A stretch of DNA of 9,852 nucleotides from Syntrophaceae bacterium. Lineage in GTDB: Bacteria; Desulfobacterota; Syntrophia; Syntrophales; UBA5619. Shown here piece by piece: positions 1-5,538 of this stretch. The notes beneath the pieces were generated by a model. That model had not been told where the DNA came from. It made no database searches and was given only the letters and a program-made list of their open reading frames with translations. The stretch is from positions 1-9,852 of the forward strand of contig CAKKRN010000117.1 in assembly GCA_919902745.1 (NCBI GenBank), written 5' to 3'. Position numbers and translations under genes: made by a program. Every line of letters starts with the position of its first letter. Within the stretch, counting starts at the first letter, position 1.

Positions 1-211
1 ATCGCGCACCATCCGCAGAACCGGGGGAAAGACCCCTGTCCTGATGAAGACGGCATTCCCCTTGGGCGGCCATACCAGCACAAAAGGGAATAAATATCCA
101 GCAGAAACTCTCCCGCCCCGCACCCCGCTTCCGTAAATCCTTCATCTTTCTGTTGCGCCGCGGCTGAAATGGTGTTAGCGTTGTCCGCGGTTTAGATGAG
201 GATCGGATGCA
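1..211. other. Left-edge region without an assignable gene
   Basis: No gene is recognised here. On the + strand, frame 1 is open from the window edge to a TAA at 91-93 and could be the last 30 codons of an upstream gene, but the peptide (ending GRPYQHKRE) is charged, proline-rich and matches nothing I know. On the - strand a frame is also open to the edge. It contains a more protein-like hydrophobic stretch (including FPFVLVWPPKGNAVF) and could begin at a GTG near 120, but it has no clear ribosome binding site. The two readings exclude each other and neither can be preferred from this fragment. From about 94 to 211 I see only the leader of the next gene, with two CCGCGG palindromes (158-163 and 185-190) and no convincing -35/-10 pair. 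Confidence 0.3.
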
Positions 212-1060
212 ATGGACGAGAAAAATGACATTCCGGCAGCGGAGAGCGCATCACCTCCGCAGGAAACCGTCCCGAATTTGAAGGCCCTGCGGGAGGCCAG
301 CGGACTATCCCTGCCGGATATCTTCGAGACGACAAGGGTCGGTCTCATCTACCTCGCAGCAGTGGAGAGCGGCGAGTTCAATCGCCTCCCGCCTCCCGTG
401 TACGCGAGAAATTTCATCTGGGAATACGCCCGGACGGTGGGAGTCGACGAAAAGCCGATCCTCAACCGCTATGAAAAGTATCTGGAGAGCCTGAAACCAA
501 CCGTCAAGGAGACGGAGATTCAGAAACCCTGGCCGGAAACCGGCGGGCGTAATCGGTTCCTCTTCGCAAGCCTTGCCGCCGTGATCATCGCCGGCGCCCT
601 GGTCTCTGCCCTTTTCCTCTATGACCGGGCCGGAAAACCGGCTTCACCCCCGCCGGTCGCGGACTCACCTTCCCCGGCGCCGGTCATGCCCGAGCCTGCT
701 CCAACGGCAGCGGTCCCGGCTGCATCCGCTCAGGCAACGACGGCGGGATCGGTGACCGCCTCCCCGGGCGCGGCCATCCAGTCGCCGGCTGCTGCGGGAA
801 AGATGTACCACCTCGTGATCGAGGCCCGCGAACTGACATGGATCCGGATCACCGAAGACCGGAACCCCGCCTACCAGGCCCTCCTCAAACCGGGAGACAA
901 AATCGAGCGGATGGCCTCCGATTATTTCCAGCTCGACATCGGCAATGCGGGGGGAATCAATCTCACCTTCCAGGGGAAGTCTCTGGGAAGCCTGGGAAAG
1001 CCGGGACAGATTATCCACATGCGTCTGCCGGAGAAGGGATCCGACCGAAAGACGCCCTGA
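212..1060 (+). CDS. rodZ: RodZ-like protein: N-terminal helix-turn-helix, one transmembrane helix, C-terminal DUF4115 domain
   Basis: A 282-residue bitopic inner-membrane protein of the RodZ family. RodZ links the MreB cytoskeleton to the cell-wall elongation machinery and helps maintain rod shape. Seen in the sequence: a helix-turn-helix domain of the HTH_25 type at about residues 22-95 ([19 protein letters not shown], then [16 protein letters not shown]); a basic segment and a single membrane helix at about 115-137; a Pro/Ala/Ser-rich linker at 141-196; and a C-terminal beta-rich domain at about 199-274 that looks like DUF4115 ([11 protein letters not shown], then [10 protein letters not shown], then [13 protein letters not shown]). 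The ATG is supported by GAGGAT at 198-203. tatA follows 77 nt downstream but has its own promoter. Many distant bacteria carry this architecture, so a role in cell shape is inferred from the family. MreB is not in the window. Confidence 0.85.
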   Translation: MDEKNDIPAAESASPPQETVPNLKALREASGLSLPDIFETTRVGLIYLAAVESGEFNRLPPPVYARNFIWEYARTVGVDEKPILNRYEKYLESLKPTVKETEIQKPWPETGGRNRFLFASLAAVIIAGALVSALFLYDRAGKPASPPPVADSPSPAPVMPEPAPTAAVPAASAQATTAGSVTASPGAAIQSPAAAGKMYHLVIEARELTWIRITEDRNPAYQALLKPGDKIERMASDYFQLDIGNAGGINLTFQGKSLGSLGKPGQIIHMRLPEKGSDRKTP

Positions 1061-1072
1061 AAAAGTTCCGGT

Positions 1073-1101
1073 TTGACAAGGCGCGGGAGATCATCTATAA
1101 T
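1073..1101 (+). promoter_or_regulatory. Consensus sigma70-type promoter for tatA
   Basis: TTGACA (1073-1078) and TATAAT (1096-1101) are separated by exactly 17 nt, a perfect match to the housekeeping consensus. The expected start of transcription is near 1108, giving a leader of about 30 nt before the tatA ATG at 1138. The promoter begins 12 nt after the rodZ stop and lies outside coding sequence, which supports tatA being transcribed independently and strongly. This is inferred from sequence match alone. Confidence 0.8.
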
Positions 1102-1137
1102 CGACTGCATGAGAAGAAAGAAAGCGGGTGGAAGAAT

Positions 1138-1332
1138 ATGTTTGGAATAGGCATGCCTGAATTGCTGGTCATCCTGGTGATCATCCTGATCGTCTTCGGC
1201 GCCGGCAAACTCCCCGAGATCGGCAGCGCGCTTGGCCGGGGCATCAAGAATTTCAAGAAAGCCTTCCGTGAGCCGAACGAAATCGATATCACGCCGGGCG
1301 CCGAAAAGAAGTCCGACGAAAAGAAGCCCTGA
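1138..1332 (+). CDS. tatA: Sec-independent (twin-arginine) translocase subunit TatA
   Basis: A 64-residue TatA/TatE-family protein that oligomerises with TatC to export folded proteins carrying twin-arginine signals. Seen in the sequence: a short N terminus, a membrane helix at about residues 6-20 containing the polar residue E8, the conserved hinge FGAGKLPE (20-27), an amphipathic helix at about 28-45 ([18 protein letters not shown]) and a short charged tail ending KKSDEKKP. The length and the small tail fit TatA rather than TatB. The frame is open far upstream into rodZ, but the family N terminus and the promoter at 1073-1101 fix the start at 1138. The ribosome binding site is weak (GTGGAAGA just upstream). 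No tatC is present here. The gene is convergent with ssb, with only 6 nt between the stops. Confidence 0.93.
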   Translation: MFGIGMPELLVILVIILIVFGAGKLPEIGSALGRGIKNFKKAFREPNEIDITPGAEKKSDEKKP

Positions 1333-1338
1333 AGTCGT

Positions 1339-1755
1339 CTAAAACGGAACGTCCTCCTCAGGCAGAGGCCCCTCCACACCGGGATGGGGAAGCGGGGGTT
1401 CTTCCGGCGATGCATCTGCGCCCTTCTGGCCCTTCGAGTCGAGCATCTGCATATTGGATGCAACGATCTCGGTGGTATAGCGCTTGACGCCCTCCTTGTC
1501 GTCCCAGGCCTTGGTCTGGATGCGCCCCTCCAGATAAACCAGTTTTCCTTTGACCAGGTATTTTCCGCAGATCTCGGCCAGTTTCCCGAAAGTGACAATC
1601 TTGTGCCACTCGGTCTTCTGCACCTTCTCGCCGTTCTTATCCTTCCACTGCTCATCCGTCGCTATCCGGAAATTGGTCACCATCGCCCCATCGGGCGTAT
1701 ACCTCACCTCCGGATCCGCCCCCAGCCTGCCTACCAGGATCGCCTTGTTGATCAT
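1339..1755 (-). CDS. ssb: Single-stranded DNA-binding protein SSB
   Basis: A 138-residue SSB that coats single-stranded DNA during replication, repair and recombination and recruits partner proteins through its C-terminal tip. Seen in the sequence: the family start [20 protein letters not shown], an OB-fold at about residues 1-106 with aromatic residues W37, W50, F56 and W84 in the region that stacks on bases, a short Pro/Glu-rich linker, and an acidic tip EEDVPF, matching the conserved (D/E)D(I/V)PF ending. The start at 1755 is chosen over an in-frame ATG at 1800 because it begins the family sequence and has AAGGAGG at 1767-1761. The upstream ATG would also place the likely -10 box inside the gene. 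The linker is short compared with the E. coli protein (178 residues), which is common outside gammaproteobacteria. Confidence 0.96.
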   Translation of the reverse strand: MINKAILVGRLGADPEVRYTPDGAMVTNFRIATDEQWKDKNGEKVQKTEWHKIVTFGKLAEICGKYLVKGKLVYLEGRIQTKAWDDKEGVKRYTTEIVASNMQMLDSKGQKGADASPEEPPLPHPGVEGPLPEEDVPF

Positions 1756-1791
1756 CTTCTCCTCCTTATCCTGAAACGTTATGATGGATCG

Positions 1792-1820
1792 ATCATACAC
1801 AAGTCACCCGCCTGCTGCAA
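1792..1820 (-). promoter_or_regulatory. Candidate promoter for ssb
   Basis: On the minus strand TTGCAG (1820-1815) and TATGAT (1797-1792) are 17 nt apart. The -10 matches consensus at 5 of 6 positions; the -35 matches only its first three. The expected transcript would start near 1785 and give a leader of about 30 nt before the ssb ATG. The location suits ssb, but the weak -35 keeps this tentative. Confidence 0.5.
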
Positions 1821-1830
1821 CACGAAATTT

Positions 1831-1842
1831 GGGGACGTCCCC
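1831..1842. repeat. 12-bp perfect palindrome GGGGACGTCCCC
   Basis: GGGGACGTCCCC is its own reverse complement. It is preceded by AAATTT (1825-1830). It lies in the ssb-lysS divergent intergenic region, about 10 nt upstream of the candidate ssb -35 box. Its ends, GGGGAC and GTCCCC, are the same as those of the inverted repeat at the 3' end of lysS (3501-3527). It may be a remnant of a REP-like repeat family or an operator; the sequence alone does not decide. Confidence 0.55.
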
Positions 1843-1857
1843 TCCCCCCACCCTCCC
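1839..1857 (-). other. G-quadruplex-forming motif
   Basis: Read on the minus strand this is G3-A-G3-T-G6-A-G4: four G tracts joined by single-nucleotide loops, the class expected to fold most stably. It overlaps the end of the palindrome at 1831-1842 and lies on the strand that is non-template for ssb, about 20 nt upstream of the candidate -35. Whether it folds in the cell is unknown. Confidence 0.55.
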
Positions 1858-1943
1858 GGCGCCATTCGGTGATGAGGCGACTGGGCGCCCCGAAGACGGC
1901 GACTTTCGCCCGCATCCACGGCCGGCGGCGGTTCAATTCGTGC

Positions 1944-1970
1944 TTGACTAATGCGGAAAAAAAATATAGT
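1944..1970 (+). promoter_or_regulatory. Candidate promoter for lysS
   Basis: TTGACT (1944-1949) and TATAGT (1965-1970) each match the sigma70 hexamers at 5 of 6 positions, but the spacer is only 15 nt, below the usual 16-18. The surrounding 1951-1995 is strikingly A/T-rich against a GC-rich background, as expected for a promoter. A second -10-like element, TATAAC (1982-1987), lacks a -35. The transcript would probably carry lysS and, unless it terminates, the lol-bamA-skp-lpxD genes. Confidence 0.4.
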
Positions 1971-2011
1971 CAAATCCACTTTATAACAAAACGGACCGCG
2001 CAAGAGGATTT

Positions 2012-3541
2012 ATGGAAGAAGAGAGTGAACTTCTGAAAAAACGCAGAGAAAAGATCGACTCCCTGAAGGCCGACGGGATCGACCTCTATCCCAACGACGC
2101 ACGGGTCGGGGATACGACGGCCTCGGTGAGCGAACGGTTCGGACCGATGGCCCCCGAAAAGCTGGAAAAGATCACGGAACGCTTCACGCTGGCGGGCCGC
2201 CTGATGGCCGTCCGCGACTTCGGCAAGGGCGCCTTCATCAGCATCCAGGACCGCAAGGGGCGTCTCCAGGCCTTCCTCCGGAAGAACCAGTTAGGGGAGA
2301 AGACATTTTCGCTGTTCAAACGGCTCGATATCGGCGATATCATCTGGGTGGCCGGACGGGTCTTCAAGACCCGGACCGGGGAGCTGACGATCGACGTGGA
2401 GGAGAACGGCCTCCGGCTGCTCTCCAAATCGCTTCGGCCGCTGCCCGAAAAGTGGCACGGCCTGACGGACGTCGAGATCCGCTATCGCCAGCGCCACCTC
2501 GACCTGATCGTGAACCCCGAGGTCCGCAAGGTGTTTCACCAGCGGAGCCGGATCATCAGCCTGATCCGCCGGTTCATGGAGGAGAGGGACTTCCTGGAGG
2601 TGGAAACCCCGATGATGCAACCGAGGGCCGGCGGCGCCGTCGCCCGCCCCTTCAAGACCTTTCACAACACCCTCGGGATGAACCTCTCTCTCCGGATCGC
2701 CCCCGAGCTCTACCTGAAGCGCCTGGTCACCGGAGGCCTGGAACGGGTCTTCGAGATCAACCGAAACTTCCGGAACGAAGGGATCTCCGCCTTCCACAAT
2801 CCCGAATTCACGATGATGGAGTTCTATCAGGCTTATGCCACCTACGAAGACCTGATGGCCATGACGGAGGAACTCTTTGTCCATATCGTCCGGGAGCTCT
2901 TTGATTCACCCAAGTTCCGCTATCAGGGAAAGGAGATCGATCTGACCCCCCCCTGGCGGCGGCTCACGGTCCGCGATGCCGTTGTGGAGATCGGCGGCGT
3001 GGAAAACGCCCTCCTCGACGACGCCAGCCGAATGGCCGACCTTGCCCGGAAGCTCGGAATCGCGGTGAAAGAGAGCGACCCGCCGGGCAAGGTGCTGATG
3101 GCGATCTTCGATGAAACGGTGGAGCGGAACCTCGTCCAGCCGACTTTCGTCACCCATTACCCCGTCGACGTCTCGCCCCTCTCCCGCAGAAACGCGCAGG
3201 AGCGGACGCTGGCCGACCGCTTCGAACTCTATATCTGCGGGAAGGAGATCGCGAACGCCTTCTCCGAGCTGAACGACCCCGTTGACCAGCGCGGGAGGTT
3301 CGAGATGCAGCTCAGGGAAAGAGAGGACGGCGATCTGGAGGCCCATGAGATGGATGAGGATTACATCGGCGCCCTCGAGTGCGGGATGCCGCCGACGGCG
3401 GGCGAGGGGATCGGGATCGACCGGATCGTCATGCTGCTGACCGACTCCGCTTCGATCCGGGACGTGATCCTCTTTCCGCTTCTCCGGACAAGGGACGACT
3501 GGGGACACCTTGCAGCAAGGTGTCCCCATGACAACGATTGA
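2012..3541 (+). CDS. lysS: Lysyl-tRNA synthetase, class II
   Basis: A 509-residue cytoplasmic enzyme that joins lysine to tRNA-Lys with ATP. Seen in the sequence: an N-terminal OB-fold anticodon-binding domain at about residues 55-145 (LAGRLMAVRDFGKGAFISIQD), the YRQRHLDLI linker near 156, motif 1 around METPMMQ-like VETPMMQPRAGG (about 198-209), motif 2 RIAPELYLKRL followed by VFEINRNFRNEG (about 228-258), NPEFTMMEFYQAY, the ANAFSELNDP active-site segment, and motif 3 GEGIGIDRIVML (about 464-476). The start has AGAGGA at 2003-2008 with a short spacer. The final residues, GHLAARCPHDND, extend past the usual end of the family (near VILFPLLRTR) and are encoded largely by a perfect inverted repeat at 3501-3527. 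The catalytic core looks intact. lolC/E begins 24 nt downstream in the same orientation. Confidence 0.97.
   Translation: MEEESELLKKRREKIDSLKADGIDLYPNDARVGDTTASVSERFGPMAPEKLEKITERFTLAGRLMAVRDFGKGAFISIQDRKGRLQAFLRKNQLGEKTFSLFKRLDIGDIIWVAGRVFKTRTGELTIDVEENGLRLLSKSLRPLPEKWHGLTDVEIRYRQRHLDLIVNPEVRKVFHQRSRIISLIRRFMEERDFLEVETPMMQPRAGGAVARPFKTFHNTLGMNLSLRIAPELYLKRLVTGGLERVFEINRNFRNEGISAFHNPEFTMMEFYQAYATYEDLMAMTEELFVHIVRELFDSPKFRYQGKEIDLTPPWRRLTVRDAVVEIGGVENALLDDASRMADLARKLGIAVKESDPPGKVLMAIFDETVERNLVQPTFVTHYPVDVSPLSRRNAQERTLADRFELYICGKEIANAFSELNDPVDQRGRFEMQLREREDGDLEAHEMDEDYIGALECGMPPTAGEGIGIDRIVMLLTDSASIRDVILFPLLRTRDDWGHLAARCPHDND
3501..3527. repeat. Perfect 13-bp inverted repeat inside the 3' end of lysS
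   Basis: The arms GGGGACACCTTGC (3501-3513) and GCAAGGTGTCCCC (3515-3527) are exact reverse complements around a single A at 3514. In RNA the loop would open to about CAG on a 12-bp stem. The repeat lies 12 nt before the end of the lysS stop codon and encodes most of its unusual C-terminal tail. No U-run follows directly (the nearest is CCTTTTTA at 3544-3551), so it is not a classical intrinsic terminator. It looks more like a short REP-type palindrome; it could also act as an RNA 3'-end stabiliser or attenuator between lysS and lolC/E. Confidence 0.8.
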
Positions 3542-3565
3542 GCCTTTTTACGAGAGCATCCATCG

Positions 3566-4846
3566 ATGACCTCCTATGAATTATTCATCAGCCTGCGCTA
3601 CCTGAGGGCGAGACGGAAACAGGTGTTCGTTTCCATCATCACCTTTATCTCGATCGCCGGGATCTTTCTCGGCGTCGCGGCCCTGATCATCGTGCTGGCG
3701 GTCATGAACGGCTTCGAGACCGACCTGCGCAACAAGATCCTGGGGATCAATTCCCACATCATCCTGATGGAACACGGCGGCGCGATGCGGAACTATCCCC
3801 GGGTCATGCGGGAGGTCGCCCAGGTCCCCGGCGTGGTCGCCGCCACCCCCTTCATCTACAGCCAGGCGATGCTGAAAAACGGCAGCAGCGTCACCGGCAT
3901 CGTCCTCCGCGGTCTCTCGACGGAAGATGCCATGAAGGTGATCAACTTAGGCAAGATTCGGGAGGGGAAGATCGACTACCTCGGGGAGGGAGAGAGGAAG
4001 ATCCCGGGTCTTAAGCCGGAGTTATCCGGCGTTCCCGGAATCCTCATCGGTCGGGAGCTGGCGAAAAACCTCGGGGTTTTTCTCTTTGAAACGGTCCACG
4101 TCGTCTCTCCCTCCGGGGTCAGCACGCCGATGGGCATGGTTCCGCGGATGAAGTCCTTCCTCGTGGTCGGCATCTTCGAATCCGGGTTCTTCGAGTACGA
4201 CTCGACGCTCGCCTACATTTCGCTCAAGAACTGTCAGGAGTTCCTGAACATGGGAGACCTGGTCACCGGGATCGAGATCCGGGTCGACGACATCTACCGG
4301 GCCGATCGGATCGCAAAGCAGATCGAGAAGAAACTGGGGTTCCCCTACTGGGGCCGGAACTGGATGGAGATGAACCGAAACCTCTTCTCGGCGCTGAAAC
4401 TGGAAAAGCGGGTCATGTTCATCATCCTCTCCCTGATCGTCCTCGTCGCGGCCTTCAACATCATCAGCGCACTGATCATGATCGTGATGGAAAAGAACAA
4501 GGATATCGCGATTCTGAAGACGATGGGCGCCACCCGGGCAGGGATCATGAAGATCTTCATCTTTCAGGGGCTCGTCGTGGGGGCGATCGGCACCTTCCTT
4601 GGCTCTCTCGCGGGACTGGCGGTCGCCTTCAATCTGGAGGCTCTCTCCCGTTTCGTGGAGAAGCTCTTCGGTTTCAAGATCCTCCCGGGCGACGTCTATT
4701 ATCTGAGCGAGCTCCCCTCGCAGGTCAACTACGGCGATGTCGGAATCATCATCCTGGGAACGCTTCTGATCAGTTTTCTTTCGACGATCTACCCCTCCTG
4801 GCGGGCGTCGCGCCTCGACCCGGCGGAGGCGTTGCGCTACGAATGA
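3566..4846 (+). CDS. lolC: Lipoprotein-releasing ABC transporter permease, LolC/LolE family
   Basis: A 426-residue inner-membrane permease that, with LolD, extracts mature lipoproteins from the inner membrane and passes them to the LolA carrier. Seen in the sequence: the family N terminus ELFISLRYLRARRKQVFVSI, a first membrane helix at about residues 21-48, the conserved VLAVMNGFETDLRNKILG, a large periplasmic domain at about 50-278, then three membrane helices at about 283-308, 329-352 and 391-412. Between helices 2 and 3 lies the cytoplasmic coupling segment MEKNKDIAILKTMGAT that contacts LolD, and the end PSWRASRLDPAEALRYE is diagnostic. Only one permease gene is present next to lolD, unlike the LolC plus LolE pair of E. 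coli, so the permease probably acts as a homodimer (LolF-like) unless a paralogue lies elsewhere. The ribosome binding site is weak; translation may depend on upstream reading. Confidence 0.93.
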   Translation: MTSYELFISLRYLRARRKQVFVSIITFISIAGIFLGVAALIIVLAVMNGFETDLRNKILGINSHIILMEHGGAMRNYPRVMREVAQVPGVVAATPFIYSQAMLKNGSSVTGIVLRGLSTEDAMKVINLGKIREGKIDYLGEGERKIPGLKPELSGVPGILIGRELAKNLGVFLFETVHVVSPSGVSTPMGMVPRMKSFLVVGIFESGFFEYDSTLAYISLKNCQEFLNMGDLVTGIEIRVDDIYRADRIAKQIEKKLGFPYWGRNWMEMNRNLFSALKLEKRVMFIILSLIVLVAAFNIISALIMIVMEKNKDIAILKTMGATRAGIMKIFIFQGLVVGAIGTFLGSLAGLAVAFNLEALSRFVEKLFGFKILPGDVYYLSELPSQVNYGDVGIIILGTLLISFLSTIYPSWRASRLDPAEALRYE

Positions 4847-4866
4847 GGAGCGAGGGGTAAGGAACC

Positions 4867-5538
4867 ATGATTCAAATCAAGAACCTTCAGAAAACCTTCA
4901 TCAAGGACGGTCATCGGATCGAGGTCCTCAAAGGGCTCGATTTTGAGATTGCCGAAGGGCAATCGCTGGCCGTCGTCGGGGTCTCCGGCGCGGGGAAGAG
5001 CACGCTGATCCACATTATCGGCACGCTCGATCATCCGACCTCCGGTGCCGTGCTCTTTGACGGTGTCGATGTCTTCACCTGGCCGGAGAAGCGGCTTGCC
5101 GCCTTCCGGAACCGGAAGATCGGCTTCGTCTTCCAGTTTCACAACCTCCTGCCCGAATTCACCGCGTTGGAAAACGCGATGATGCCCGCCCTTATCCAGC
5201 GGATGCCGAAACGCGAATCAAAACGGCGCGCGGAGGCCATTCTCGGCGAGATGGGCTTAAGCGACCGGATGACCCATAAACCCGGTGAGCTCTCCGGCGG
5301 AGAACAGCAACGGGTAGCCCTCGCCCGGGCGCTCATCCTCGAACCGGAGATCCTCCTCGCGGATGAACCCACGGGAAACCTTGACACGGAAACCGGAAAA
5401 AGGATAGAGGACATGCTGATTTCGTTGAACCGGACCAAACGGATCACGCTGATCGTGGTCACGCACAACCCATCACTCGCCGATCGGATGTCCCAGCGCA
5501 TCGGTCTGCGCGACGGAAGGATGTATACCCGTGAATAA
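4867..5538 (+). CDS. lolD: Lipoprotein-releasing ABC transporter ATP-binding protein LolD
   Basis: A 223-residue cytoplasmic ATPase that powers lipoprotein release by the neighbouring permease. Seen in the sequence: Walker A GVSGAGKST (38-46), the Q-loop glutamine Q90 in FVFQFHNLLPEF, the ABC signature LSGGEQQR (142-149), Walker B ILLADE with catalytic E167, D-loop NLD (171-173) and switch H200. The FQFHNLLPEFTALENAMMP segment is characteristic of LolD within the MacB/LolD/FtsE group. The start at 4867 is preceded by GAGGGG (4852-4857), and the gene follows the permease by 20 nt. Its last 8 nt overlap the bamA start, suggesting translational coupling. Confidence 0.95.
   Translation: MIQIKNLQKTFIKDGHRIEVLKGLDFEIAEGQSLAVVGVSGAGKSTLIHIIGTLDHPTSGAVLFDGVDVFTWPEKRLAAFRNRKIGFVFQFHNLLPEFTALENAMMPALIQRMPKRESKRRAEAILGEMGLSDRMTHKPGELSGGEQQRVALARALILEPEILLADEPTGNLDTETGKRIEDMLISLNRTKRITLIVVTHNPSLADRMSQRIGLRDGRMYTRE

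Noticed and set aside
838..1137. Upstream extension of the tatA frame into rodZ
   Set aside because: The extra 100 codons overlap rodZ out of frame and also contain the tatA promoter; TatA proteins begin right at the membrane helix.
1756..1800. Longer SSB start at 1800
   Set aside because: The 15 added residues are not part of the family, would include the candidate -10 box, and have no ribosome binding site, whereas 1755 has AAGGAGG.
1384..1872. 162-codon + strand frame opposite ssb
   Set aside because: It is antisense to a certain SSB gene and has no recognisable protein features.
3501..3551. Intrinsic terminator after lysS
   Set aside because: The stem is strong, but the next T-run is 17 nt or more downstream, so it does not fit the hairpin plus immediate U-tract rule; kept only as a repeat.
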